From Roseateles chitinivorans (GTDB lineage: Bacteria; Pseudomonadota; Gammaproteobacteria; Burkholderiales; Burkholderiaceae_C), in assembly GCF_002761755.1 (NCBI RefSeq), contig NZ_PEOG01000045.1:1-47189 (forward strand): 47,189 bases of DNA, in the 5' to 3' direction. The notes under the pieces were generated by a model. The model was not told the DNA's origin and made no database searches. It saw only the letters and a list, made by a program, of their open reading frames with translations. Positions 25,756 to 36,006 of this stretch are shown here, in pieces (position 1 is the stretch's first letter; each line of letters opens with the position of its first letter). Position numbers and translations under genes: made by a program.

Positions 25756-26394
25756 ATGCAGGAATTCGGTTCATGGTGGTCTTCGGCATTGCCGGTACTT
25801 CAGCTAGCGATGACGGGTCTAGGGTCCGCGCTAGGAGCGGTCATCGGTGGCATGGTCGCGATCAAAACCACCACCAGAGCACTGGAAGCTGCGGCGGAAC
25901 GCGAGCAGATTGCTCGAGAGCACGCACGGCGGAAGGACATTGCAGACGCGCTGCAGGTTAAAGCTGAGCGATATCACTCATTGCTTTGGTCCCTCTCAGC
26001 TTTCCAGGCGGATCTGCACGATCGAATTACCGTGTGGGCAAATGTTGCCGGACTGCCCGATCAGGACAGTACCTTCGAGCTGCACATCTCGAAGAGCGTG
26101 TTCACAGAGATGAAGGCGCTTGAAGTCTTTGATCTGCGAGTGATGAGGGGAACGTCCCAGCGAATTTTTCGGCTGATGGGCCCCTTCTTCGACCTGAACT
26201 GGCACGAAATCTATTACCGGCGTCAGCACGCTAACGGGTGGCCGACAGGACTGGCGGAACAATATATGCGGCGCAGTACAGAACTCCAAAATGCCCTAAA
26301 TGCGTTCATTGAGCAAGCTGCTGAAGACTTGGTTGTAAGGGTAGCCCTGGCTCGCAGCGAACTCCTTCAGGCCGTCAAGGCGGCCGGGCAATAA
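25756..26394 (+). CDS. Membrane-anchored helical cargo protein
   Basis: The 212-residue product has an N-terminal membrane segment (about residues 11-33, LPVLQLAMTGLGSALGAVIGGMVAI). A long coiled-coil stretch (ALEAAAEREQIAREHARRKDIADALQ) and a helical C-terminal domain follow. GGAGGAGGGTCGGA precedes the ATG. Lower G+C and divergence from the preceding helical gene suggest the two entered as one cassette. The layout resembles membrane-effector systems that act against other phages, but nothing here proves it. Confidence 0.6.
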   Translation: MQEFGSWWSSALPVLQLAMTGLGSALGAVIGGMVAIKTTTRALEAAAEREQIAREHARRKDIADALQVKAERYHSLLWSLSAFQADLHDRITVWANVAGLPDQDSTFELHISKSVFTEMKALEVFDLRVMRGTSQRIFRLMGPFFDLNWHEIYYRRQHANGWPTGLAEQYMRRSTELQNALNAFIEQAAEDLVVRVALARSELLQAVKAAGQ

Positions 26395-26422
26395 GCCAAT
26401 CGAGCCCTAGGGGCGAGGAAGT

Positions 26423-26439
26423 CGTACCAAGGATGACAG
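26423..26439 (+). promoter_or_regulatory. CANGGANG motif, copy 4
   Basis: CGTACCAAGGATGACAG, 28 nt before the short gene at 26468, which has its own CCGGAGG ribosome site, and 28 bp after the second cargo unit. It has the weakest stem of the six but keeps the invariant CCAAGGATG. Confidence 0.45.
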
Positions 26440-26467
26440 ATTGGCGCCTCTACCCTCCGGAGGCCCC

Positions 26468-26578
26468 ATGCCGATCATTCCGCTGCATCATCCTGTCCGC
26501 GCCGGCTTCGATCTGACGGCGACGGCGTTCGCCGCGCTCCTGCTGCTCGACCCCCCGCACACCTGGGGGCCGCGATGA
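26468..26578 (+). CDS. Very small phage protein
   Basis: The 36-residue product (MPIIPLHHPVRAG...) has a short hydrophobic helix (TATAFAALLLL). A CCGGAGG ribosome site lies 7 nt before the ATG, and the stop overlaps the next start by ATGA. These two signals are the main support. Confidence 0.45.
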   Translation: MPIIPLHHPVRAGFDLTATAFAALLLLDPPHTWGPR

Positions 26579-26946
26579 GCAGCCGCTTCGGCCGTAACCA
26601 ACGCCGCCGGGCGCGCGAAGAGCAGGCCCGGCTGATCGAGCAACTGCACCAGGTCAGCTCGACGCTGACCTGCACGACGAAGACCGCGATCGAGCGGGGG
26701 CAGCACCTTCACGCGCTGACGCGGGAGATCGAGGCGGCGAAGGCGATGCTGCCCCGGCACTCCGCGCTGATGCGCCCGCAGGCCATGAAGGTCGGCGGTG
26801 AGCGCCGCGACCAGGTGTACGCGGATCCCTTCTTCGACGAGTCGCCATCGCTTGAGCGGTTCGACGCCGCCATGCCGATGGAGGCCGTCAGCTTCGAGCG
26901 CGTCCCGCTCGACGTGCTGCTCACCGACGTCGACCGCGACAGCTGA
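26575..26946 (+). CDS. Hypothetical phage protein
   Basis: The 123-residue product has a basic helical N-terminus (SRFGRNQRRRAREEQARLIEQLHQV), then a longer helix, and an acidic C-terminus ending DVLLTDVDRDS. No family is recognised. It is coupled to the small upstream gene. The 76 bp after it contain a short open stretch that looks like a gene remnant in another frame (FAGADLFYAISPAAM) without a start. Confidence 0.5.
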   Translation: MSSRFGRNQRRRAREEQARLIEQLHQVSSTLTCTTKTAIERGQHLHALTREIEAAKAMLPRHSALMRPQAMKVGGERRDQVYADPFFDESPSLERFDAAMPMEAVSFERVPLDVLLTDVDRDS

Positions 26947-27022
26947 AACGCCAGCTGCACGCCCGTGTGCAGTTCGCCGGCGCGGACCTGTTCTATGCCA
27001 TCAGTCCGGCAGCGATGCAGGT

Positions 27023-27136
27023 ATGCGCAGCTCCGACCTCGCCGGCCGAATGGCGCAGGAGATCGCGCGACAGATGGTGCCGGCGCTGATGCGCGAGTTC
27101 GGGCTGAGTCGCCGGCCCGGGGAGCATGGCCGATGA
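27023..27136 (+). CDS. Tiny helical phage protein
   Basis: The 37-residue product MRSSDLAGRMAQEIARQMV... is a single amphipathic helix with a basic end. Its stop overlaps the next start (ATGA), and GC3 is high. Function unknown. Confidence 0.4.
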   Translation: MRSSDLAGRMAQEIARQMVPALMREFGLSRRPGEHGR

Positions 27137-27333
27137 GCGCCCGCTACCGCTCCACGTGCCGGCACTGCTGGGACCCGGTCGACCGCGAGGGCCATGACGC
27201 CTGCGCCTGGTGCTCGCTGTCGCCCGCAGAGCGGCGGCGCAGGCGGCGCAGGCGGCGCAGGCAGTCGCTGGTGGCGGCCGTGGTGCTGGCCATCCTGCTG
27301 ATCGCGGCGCTGCTCAGCGTGCCGCAGGCCTGA
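27133..27333 (+). CDS. Zinc-ribbon / poly-Arg / membrane mini-protein
   Basis: The 66-residue product has C9-x2-C12 and C24-x2-C27 (a zinc ribbon). Ten consecutive Arg follow, encoded by a 9-bp repeat near 27231-27263, then one membrane helix (SLVAAVVLAILLIAALL). The order ribbon, basic belt, membrane suggests a cytoplasmic nucleic-acid-binding head tethered to the inner membrane. Translational coupling to the preceding gene supports expression. Confidence 0.55.
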   Translation: MSARYRSTCRHCWDPVDREGHDACAWCSLSPAERRRRRRRRRRQSLVAAVVLAILLIAALLSVPQA

Positions 27334-27334
27334 C

Positions 27335-27565
27335 ATGGCGCCGAAGCCGGCCTGGTCCGAGGCCAAGCTGCGCGTCGTCTTCGGTGAGATCCCGGGCGGC
27401 GGCGACGAGCTGGTCGTCGAGTCCACCGGCCGCCGGTGCCAGGTGCTGCGCGTCGCCGGCAAGACGCTGCACTGCATCGTGCTGCCGGCGGACGCGCCTG
27501 TCGACCCCGAGGCCAAGGTCTGGTCCTGGCGCTGGGCCGGCCACAAGAAGCGGGGCGCAGCTTGA
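27335..27565 (+). CDS. Hypothetical phage protein before the large terminase
   Basis: The 76-residue product is a small beta-rich domain (KLRVVFGEIPGGGDELVVES, CQVLRVAGKTLHCIVLP) with a basic end (WAGHKKRGAA). Its start lies 1 bp after the zinc-ribbon gene stop, and its stop overlaps the TTG start of the terminase remnant. Role unknown. Confidence 0.5.
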   Translation: MAPKPAWSEAKLRVVFGEIPGGGDELVVESTGRRCQVLRVAGKTLHCIVLPADAPVDPEAKVWSWRWAGHKKRGAA

Positions 27566-27946
27566 GCGCAGCAGTCGACATCGCGCCGCTGGCCGCGAAC
27601 CTCGATGACCAGATGTGGCGGCTCTGCAACCTCTACAAGATCATCGTGAAGGGCAACGACGATGAGGTGCATCCAGGCGACGCGGGCCGCGTTCGCCTCA
27701 AGCTGGTTCAGCGAGGAGGGCTGCGGCAAGGGGATCGCGCGGCTCAGCAACTACCGCAAGAAGTGGGACCAGCGGAACGGGCGCTTCACGTCGGAGCCGG
27801 TCCACAACGACGACAGCCACGGCTCGGACGCCTACCGGCAGTTCGGCCAGGTACTGGAGGCTGGGGAGCGGTTCGCGATGTCGATCGCGCCGGCGGGCGG
27901 GAAGTCATCGGCCAGGAAGCGCTGGACTTCGCCGATGGCGGTTTAG
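27562..27946 (+). pseudogene. Terminase large subunit with internal deletion and frameshift
   Basis: A TTG start gives the family N-terminus (DDQMWRLCNLYKIIVKGNDDE) for about 33 codons. At about 27661 the reading must change frame to continue into the family C-terminus (ATRAAFASSWFSEEGCGKG, then NDDSHGSDAYRQFGQVLEAG), which ends at 27946. Walker A/B, the coupling motif and most of the nuclease domain, some 350 residues, are gone. Only the last part of the nuclease fold, with its SHGSDAYR signature, remains. The element therefore cannot package itself. Confidence 0.8.
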
Positions 27947-27949
27947 CTT

Positions 27950-29188
27950 TTAGAGCCGCACTAGCCCGAGATCCATGTCTCTACACGAGAGACGAACCTC
28001 CTTAACGATCTGTTGGTCCTCCGTCGTCATATTGACTCCGCTGGCGTGTGATGCAAGCGCCCTCACGAGGAGCGTTCCGACATTTCCGTGACTGCTTCCG
28101 AATTTGGCAAAACGCTGGTACTCCTTCTGATATGAATCGGATCGTCCTTGCCTAATATTTTCAAAGCTTTCCAGATCAAACATCCATAGCAGCAGCGCGT
28201 ACACTGCAGTAAATCCTCGATGCATCGCGTTCGGCGCAAGTTTTGATAGCAGAATTATGTATTCCAAGTCGCGCAGCGTTGCATCGAAATATGGGGCTAG
28301 TTCCACAAGTGGCAAAGCGAGATCGATATCATTGCCAACGTCGCCGAAGCGGGCATTCATAAATTCGCGGTAATAATGAGATCGGTCCTCAAGTGATTTG
28401 GCGCGACCTAAGCTATTCGGTAATGCCACCTCTAGAGAAATGAATTTCCTTAAATAGAGGCTTGGCACGACTCCGTCGCCGTAAGTGTGCTTGATTGCGG
28501 ACTCAAGTGCAGGCTTGTGCACCGCCAGAATGAAGACCAAGTTCTGTACATCAAAAAGGTGCTTGATGCGCTCAAGCATTTCAAGAGCGAAGGTTGGTCG
28601 GCATCTGTCGAGTTCGTCAATGACGATCACAATACGATTCTGCGAACTGCTGGCGACCTTTTTTAATTGTTCGCGAAATGCTTCGCTGGTACGTTTGACC
28701 TCGGCGTAAGTCTTTAACGCATCTCGCGATGCGTCTCCAAGCCCGTCACTTATCGCGTTCACCAACGTCCCAGCCCCGGGCACGATTACAGATCCAGCGG
28801 CACTCGCTAGAGCTGCAATCGCCTTTGGCGAGGCCGCAGATAGCACCGCGGTACCAGCGGCTTTCAACCCGTTGACGACGTCGCCACGTCCTCGCTTTCC
28901 TTTTACGGTGTCCAAGATCGCGGAGAGCAGCACAGAGAATGGGTCATGGTGAAAATCAAACTCGAATGCGTTGATGTATATCGGAGTCACCTCGGATTCC
29001 AAACGCAATTGCTCAACGAGCCTCGTGGCAACCCACGACTTGCCGCTGCCCCACGGCGCGTCGATGGCAAGGACCCGCCCCGCGGGAAGCACCTCCTGAT
29101 CACAAAGGCCCTTTGCGAAGTGGATGACCCTCTCGGCAAATGGCTTGCGCTGCAACTCGTCTTGTCCGAATACTTGTGATGTCGACAT
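27950..29188 (-). CDS. KAP-family P-loop NTPase (cargo)
   Basis: The 412-residue product has Walker A (APWGSGKSW, Lys50), Walker B (IVIVIDELDRCRP, about 205-217) and the long insertion between them typical of KAP NTPases. That insertion has a hydrophobic Ala/Gly-rich stretch (about 115-150) that may contact the membrane. The ATG at 29188 is preceded by GGAGGACG. G+C is clearly lower than the phage core and the gene opposes its neighbours, so it is the third cargo unit. KAP NTPases occur in several phage-defence settings; such a role is likely but unproven. Confidence 0.75.
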   Translation of the reverse strand: MSTSQVFGQDELQRKPFAERVIHFAKGLCDQEVLPAGRVLAIDAPWGSGKSWVATRLVEQLRLESEVTPIYINAFEFDFHHDPFSVLLSAILDTVKGKRGRGDVVNGLKAAGTAVLSAASPKAIAALASAAGSVIVPGAGTLVNAISDGLGDASRDALKTYAEVKRTSEAFREQLKKVASSSQNRIVIVIDELDRCRPTFALEMLERIKHLFDVQNLVFILAVHKPALESAIKHTYGDGVVPSLYLRKFISLEVALPNSLGRAKSLEDRSHYYREFMNARFGDVGNDIDLALPLVELAPYFDATLRDLEYIILLSKLAPNAMHRGFTAVYALLLWMFDLESFENIRQGRSDSYQKEYQRFAKFGSSHGNVGTLLVRALASHASGVNMTTEDQQIVKEVRLSCRDMDLGLVRL

Positions 29189-29219
29189 GTCTCGTCCTCC
29201 TATCCATTGACTGTAGCGA

Positions 29220-29236
29220 CGTACCAAGGATGGCAG
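29220..29236 (+). promoter_or_regulatory. CANGGANG motif, copy 5
   Basis: CGTACCAAGGATGGCAG lies directly upstream of the KAP gene on the opposite strand (31 bp from its start) and 104 nt before the next + strand gene. It marks the right edge of the third cargo unit. Confidence 0.45.
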
Positions 29237-29340
29237 CCTCCCGCCCGAGGTCGCGCCGCGCTTCGTGCCGCTAGGTTCGGGGGGGCTGATCGGTGCGCCG
29301 CCGGCGCGGCCTCACCCATCAACTCGATGAGAGGCTCCCC

Positions 29341-29661
29341 ATGTCGAATCGCTCCCTGTTCCTGCGCCCGGTGGTGGCGCTCGCCCTGGCGGTCGCCGCG
29401 TTCGCTTCCGCGCCCGTGGCCCAGGCCGCCGACCCGCCCAAGGCCGTCGCAACGGTGCCGGATTCCGCCGCGAAGGCGGTGCTGGCCGAGGACGCTGATG
29501 CCGGCCACACCACGACGCTCGGCGCTGTGCTGGGCCTGCTGATCGTGATCGGTATCGTCGCGCTGATCGTGAAGAAGGGCCGCGAGCCCAGCGGGCCCGG
29601 TACCGGCAATCCCGGCCCCGGTGGTGGTTCCGGTGGTCCGACCCGGCCACCCGATCGCTGA
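29341..29661 (+). CDS. Small secreted/membrane phage protein
   Basis: The 106-residue product has an N-terminal signal sequence (about 1-30, ending AQAAD) and a short linker. A second membrane helix (LGAVLGLLIVIGIVALIV) and a Gly/Pro-rich tail follow. The ribosome site is GAGAGG. Similar two-segment proteins sit near head genes or lysis cassettes; a holin-like or surface role is possible. A good terminator follows. Confidence 0.55.
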   Translation: MSNRSLFLRPVVALALAVAAFASAPVAQAADPPKAVATVPDSAAKAVLAEDADAGHTTTLGAVLGLLIVIGIVALIVKKGREPSGPGTGNPGPGGGSGGPTRPPDR

Positions 29662-29679
29662 TCTCCACCCGCCTCGAAG

Positions 29680-29702
29680 CCCGGCCCAGCGCCGGGTTTT
29701 TT
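29680..29702 (+). terminator. Rho-independent terminator
   Basis: CCCGGC (29680-29685) and GCCGGG (29691-29696) enclose CCAGC and are followed by six T. It ends the short 29341 transcript and isolates the next gene, whose leader carries motif copy 6. Confidence 0.85.
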
Positions 29703-29726
29703 CATGCCCGCCGCGCTTCGAGCTTC

Positions 29727-29743
29727 CGTGCCAAGGATGGCAG
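29727..29743 (+). promoter_or_regulatory. CANGGANG motif, copy 6
   Basis: CGTGCCAAGGATGGCAG, with a 4-bp TGCC/GGCA stem around AAGGAT, 27 nt before the gene at 29771 and 24 bp after a terminator. Confidence 0.5.
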
Positions 29744-29770
29744 ATTCCCCGCGAACTTTCCGGGGTAGCC

Positions 29771-30220
29771 ATGGCTCTTGAACTCGACCTGCGCAAGGCG
29801 CATTTCTCCCGCGTCCACGGCGACATCGTGGCCGTCCAGACCTGGGTCAACGACACCCGCGCGCTGGTGCTGATCCCGGCGCTGCGCAAGGACGCCGGCT
29901 GGTACATCGTCGAGGAGTCGGCGGCCTACCTCTGGAACATCAACGCGATCGACGGCGGCGAGCGCGATCAGGCGCTCAAGCATGCGAACCGCCAGGCCTA
30001 CATCGCCTGCGAGATCCTTCGCATCGAGCCGTCGATGCGCAATCGGGCCCGGCTGATCACCATCATCACCGACACGCTGCCGGATCTGCTGCGCATGCCC
30101 AGCGCGCCGGAATCGGAGTTCATCAAGGCCGCGGTGGGCGAGATGAAGCTGATGGCCGACGGCCGTCAGATCGCCGGGCAGGACATCCGCCTGGAGAAGG
30201 AGGGTGCAACCTATGCGTGA
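29771..30220 (+). CDS. Conserved-looking phage protein before the portal region
   Basis: The 149-residue product starts with a beta domain (LELDLRKAHFSRVHGDIVAVQTWVNDTR) and continues as helices; it ends IRLEKEGATYA. It overlaps the next gene by 8 bp. Its place after the terminases suggests an early-morphogenesis factor, but no family function is known to me. Confidence 0.55.
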   Translation: MALELDLRKAHFSRVHGDIVAVQTWVNDTRALVLIPALRKDAGWYIVEESAAYLWNINAIDGGERDQALKHANRQAYIACEILRIEPSMRNRARLITIITDTLPDLLRMPSAPESEFIKAAVGEMKLMADGRQIAGQDIRLEKEGATYA

Positions 30221-30449
30221 CGCCCTGGACGCCCGGCCGGTGCGCGGCAAGGCGCCCGGCGACCAGTACGACCGCATGCTCGACGAGGAACTCGAAGCCT
30301 CGGGCAGCAACGAACTGGCGGTCATGAACACCCAACCGCCGCTTGTTCCCAAGAGTCGGCCGCTAGGCCGCGCCGATGCTAGGATGTTGGCTAAAATTGT
30401 GATTCTGGTTGTCGTGGGTTCGAGTCCCATCAGCCACCCCACCGAATAG
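30213..30449 (+). pseudogene. Phage gene cut off by the right att site
   Basis: About 42 phage codons (MRDALDARPVRGKAPGDQYD..., acidic helix LDEELEASGSNEL) run directly into the 111-bp att repeat. That repeat supplies an accidental end at TAG 30447-30449. The real gene would have continued into portal or scaffold genes, as expected upstream of a capsid gene. This marks the deletion endpoint of element B. Confidence 0.6.
30338..30448 (+). repeat. att copy 2 with 3' tRNA-His fragment (host junction)
   Basis: It is 97% identical to 20322-20432. The tRNA-His 3' part is 30396-30441 and again lacks the 5' half, so neither copy is a working tRNA. Host chromosome begins right after it, with a terminator that would suit a tRNA operon. 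Confidence 0.85.
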
Positions 30450-30453
30450 AAGC

Positions 30454-30492
30454 AAACGCCCGCAAGACGCAAGTCTCGCGGGCGTTTTGCTT
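30454..30492 (+). terminator. Host terminator downstream of att
   Basis: AAACGCCCGC pairs with GCGGGCGTTT, with an inner AGAC/GTCT stem around GCAA and one mismatch; TTTTGCTTTG follows. It is probably the original terminator of the host tRNA-His gene. Confidence 0.8.
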
Positions 30493-30569
30493 TGTGCTCG
30501 CCCTTCTTCGGGCGACAGTCAGCCGCTCGTGTTCCTACTCCGCCTTGGCGCGGTCCGTTCGTGAATCCC

Positions 30570-31007
30570 ATGCCGCTTCGAAGACTGCTCGCATTCCTGC
30601 TCGGCGTCGTCCTTGGCATGGCGGCCATCGTCGCGTTCCTCCATGCCTCGCGGTCGGAGTCATTCAAGGTTCGGAAGGTTCATTTGATTCAGTCCAACTG
30701 GATCGACATCGAAAGGGCCTTCGGCACAGGCAAGGGCACCGTTGCTCGGGCGCTCGAGGTCATCGCGCTCGACGGCCAGCACTCGATGCGGATCATCGAC
30801 CGTGACCTGGAACGGGCGCAGGCCTTCGTTGACCGGCATGCGCCTGGCACCGAAATCGACGTGTGGAGTTCCCCGGATGGCAGTCAGCTTCACGCACCGG
30901 AGCTCGCTGATTTGGCGCCCTACGGGTTGGGGCTGTTCATCGCCCTGGTGCCGGTCGCGATGCTGTCCGCACTACTGACGCTCCGGACGAAGTCACGGCC
31001 AGCTTGA
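30570..31007 (+). CDS. Two-helix membrane protein, host
   Basis: The 145-residue product has an N-terminal membrane helix (RRLLAFLLGVVLGMAAIVAFL). A mostly hydrophilic periplasmic domain (about 28-115) and a C-terminal helix (LGLFIALVPVAMLSALLTL) follow. GTG at 30561 is an alternative start. No family is recognised. It is the first gene beyond the prophage. The 31008-31183 gap shows nothing clear. Confidence 0.55.
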   Translation: MPLRRLLAFLLGVVLGMAAIVAFLHASRSESFKVRKVHLIQSNWIDIERAFGTGKGTVARALEVIALDGQHSMRIIDRDLERAQAFVDRHAPGTEIDVWSSPDGSQLHAPELADLAPYGLGLFIALVPVAMLSALLTLRTKSRPA

Positions 31008-31183
31008 GGGCATCAATTGCTCATGTAGACGTCGAGCGAGAAGGGCGCGCCGCAGCGCGTCCTTACCCGGCCGCTATCCGCCGCCTCATGCGCGGCACCA
31101 AGCAGGCTCTTTATCGCAAGGTCAGCACGATGGCCCACCGCGTGTGCCACCGCACCGGCGGCGACTTCAGCGCCTCGCGCCCT

Positions 31184-31771
31184 TCAGGACGTCGAGCTGA
31201 TGTGCGTGATCAGCCCCTTCGAACCCCCATTCAGGAAGTAGCCCGACAGGACCGCGCTGCTGATGGAGAAGGTCTTCGGCTTGTTCGATGCGTCCCAATA
31301 GGCCGTGTGGCCCGAGACGTCCATGAACAGCGAGAAGTCGTAAGTGACGCCACTGCCCTTGCTGGTCACCGGAGCGACCTCCGTCGCGTCGTGATCGCCG
31401 TCCAGATCGTCGAGCGTCGTCACGGGCGCGGTGTCGTCGTGGTCCGCCTGGTAGCGTCGCCGCAGCACTGCGATCGCTCGTTCAGCGCCTCCGACATGGT
31501 CCCTGCGGAAGTCCTTGCCGAGGAAATACTCGTAGGTGAAACCGCCTGAGCTGATATTCAGCTTCGCTTGCGCGACGGAGCGGTTCGAGGATGGCGATCC
31601 CAGTGCCGGCTGAAGCGTCCGGCGCTGGGCAAGCACCCGAGGGGAGCGATCAGCGAGCGATTGGATCGCGTCCGGAGCGCTGCGTTGAAGCTGTGGGGTT
31701 GCCGTCGCCGCGGCCGGCTTCTGGCGCTCGGGCTGAGCGTTGATGTCTCGATCTTTCATCTCCACTCCCAT
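31184..31771 (-). CDS. Possible secreted effector with SPR/QR leader
   Basis: The 195-residue product has an N-terminal region with the repeated pattern found in cargo of extracellular contractile injection systems and some polymorphic toxins: SLADRSPRVLAQRRTL, then NRSVAQAKLN. The C-terminal domain (about 75-195) starts SSGGFTYEYFLGKDF and has no recognised motif. No injection-system gene is in the window, so the link is by leader resemblance only. It is isolated, and G+C is lower than in its neighbours. Confidence 0.5.
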   Translation of the reverse strand: MGVEMKDRDINAQPERQKPAAATATPQLQRSAPDAIQSLADRSPRVLAQRRTLQPALGSPSSNRSVAQAKLNISSGGFTYEYFLGKDFRRDHVGGAERAIAVLRRRYQADHDDTAPVTTLDDLDGDHDATEVAPVTSKGSGVTYDFSLFMDVSGHTAYWDASNKPKTFSISSAVLSGYFLNGGSKGLITHISSTS

Positions 31772-32136
31772 GGTGATCGCGGGCTGGATCGAGCCGCGCC
31801 AAGTGATGATGAACGCGGTCGACTACGGGCTCCATCGGTCGATTGCTGAGATCGGTCGGTCCAAAACGCGCAGGCATTCATGGGAATCGCAAGCCGCTTC
31901 TTCGGAAATCCGCGCTCGATTCAGCACCCCGATGCAGTGGAGCGCGAAGGCGCTCATCAACGCTTCGTTGATGTGAGATTCGCAAACGCATGACGGTTTC
32001 CTGAGCCTTGCACAACCCTCGCTTGACCCCCTCTTGATCTGGCTAACAGCCCGATACGAAACGGCATTTCGAGGGTCAACGGTGCGCGCGAAACCCCCGT
32101 TGGCGGGACATCGCAGTCACCCTCGATCTCCTCCCA

Positions 32137-33651
<1,515 letters not shown>

Positions 33652-33681
33652 CGCCTCGGCGGCTTTCTAGAATCGCGCCGC

Positions 33682-35309
33682 ATGTACCGACTCCGCCTCA
33701 CCCTCGCGCTGTCCGCCATGCTGGCGCTGGTCTGCCTCCAGGCCAGCTTCGTCTACCTCGGCACGGTGCGCGTGGACGGCTATGCGCGCCACAGTCGCCT
33801 GACCAGCGACCTGCTGTCCGAGCTGCTGGACCTCTCCGCCAACAAGCAGCGCCTGCGCAACTGGGCCGCCCAGCAGGTGATGGGGGCCGGCGCCACCGAC
33901 GCCGCGCGCGAGCGCCTGCTCGACGCGATGGATGCCAGCGTGCGTCGTCTCGACGAGATGACGCGCCGCCATCTCGAATCCTGGAAGGACATCGCCGAGC
34001 GCGATGGCGTGCCGGTCCCGGCCGAGGCCACGCAGCTGGTGGACATCAGCGCGCTGCTCGGCCATAGCCTCGTCGAGCTGCGGCGCCAGCTGCGCGCGCT
34101 GACGCCGCATCAGGACCGCGAAGGCTTCGAGGCCGTCTGGCGCCAGCTCAACCAGGTCTTCGACATGACCCACGGTCGCGACCTGCGCGACCTGCTCAAC
34201 GGCGCGATCGAGAGCCAGCGCAAGGCGGTCCCGATCGCCCGCGCCGCCACCGAGCAGGGCATCGAGCGCCTGCGGCTGCAGGCGGTGGCGATGGTCGGCA
34301 TCACCTTCGCGCTGGCGGTCCTGCTCAGCCTGCACCTGAGCCGGCGCCTGAAGCGGCCGCTGGATGCGCTGCTGGAGGGCGCCCAGGCGGTCCAGGCCGG
34401 TCGGCTCGATCACCGCATCCCCGTGGGCAACGGCGACGAGTTCGACCATGTCGCCCGGCGCTTCAACGCGATGGTCCAGGAGGTGCAGCAGCACCGCGAG
34501 GCCGCCGAGAAGGTGCGTCGCGGCCTGGAGGACGAGGTCCGCGCCCGCACCGGTGAGCTCGAACGCGCGCATCAGTCGCTGCAGCAACTCGACCATCGCC
34601 GGCGACAGCTCTTCGCCGACCTGGGCCATGAGCTGCGTACGCCGGCGACGGTGATCCGCGGCGAGGCCGATGTCGCCTTGCGCGCGGCCGCGCCGTCCGT
34701 CGACGATTACCGGCTCGCCCTCCAGCGCATCGTCGCCGCCGTCAAGCAACTGACCGGCCTGGTCGACGACCTGCTGCTGATCGCGCGCGCCGAGGCGAAC
34801 GAGCTCGACATCGCGCGCGACTGGCTGCCGCTGGGGACGCTGCTCGACGGCGCGATCGCGCAGGCCAGGGCGCTGGCCGCGGTCCATCGCCTGACGCTGG
34901 CGGTGGACGCGGTGCCGGACGGGATCGACGTGCTTGTCGACGAGACGCGGCTGCGCCAGGCTCTGGTCATCGTGCTCGACAACGCGATCCGCTACTCCCG
35001 CCCGGGCAGCGCGGTGCGCGTCGCCTGGACCGCCGGCGACGGCCGGCACCGGATCAGCGTGATCGACACCGGCATCGGCATCCCCGAGGACGAACTGCCG
35101 CTGGTGTTCGAGCGCTTCATGCGCGGACGGCTGGCCCGTGACCATCGCGCCGACGGCACCGGCATCGGCCTGTCGATCGCCCGCTCCATCCTGGCCGCGC
35201 ACGGCGGTAGCCTGGAGATCGAGAGCCGCGTCGGCGCTGGCACCACCGTTCACCTGATCTTTCCCGACTCCCACGATGCGCCCCTGGTGACAGCCGGTGC
35301 CCACGACGA

Positions 35310-35313
<4 letters not shown>
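33682..35313 (+). CDS. Sensor histidine kinase
   Basis: The 543-residue product has a first membrane helix (about 4-28), a periplasmic sensor domain and a second helix (about 197-216). HAMP, HisKA with His316 (GHELRTP), N box at Asn434, G1 (DTGIG, 462) and G2 (GTGIGLS, 492) follow. It would autophosphorylate and pass phosphate to the overlapping response regulator (ATGA at 35310). The sensor domain is helical and small, of unknown signal. It begins 30 bp after the lipoprotein gene, whose envelope location may be relevant to the signal. Confidence 0.9.
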
Positions 35314-35999
<686 letters not shown>

Positions 36000-36006
36000 C
36001 CGGTCC

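Noticed and set aside
30869..30885. Motif-like CCGGATGGCAGTC in the host membrane gene
   Set aside because: It lacks CCAAGG, lies in coding sequence and is outside the phage region.
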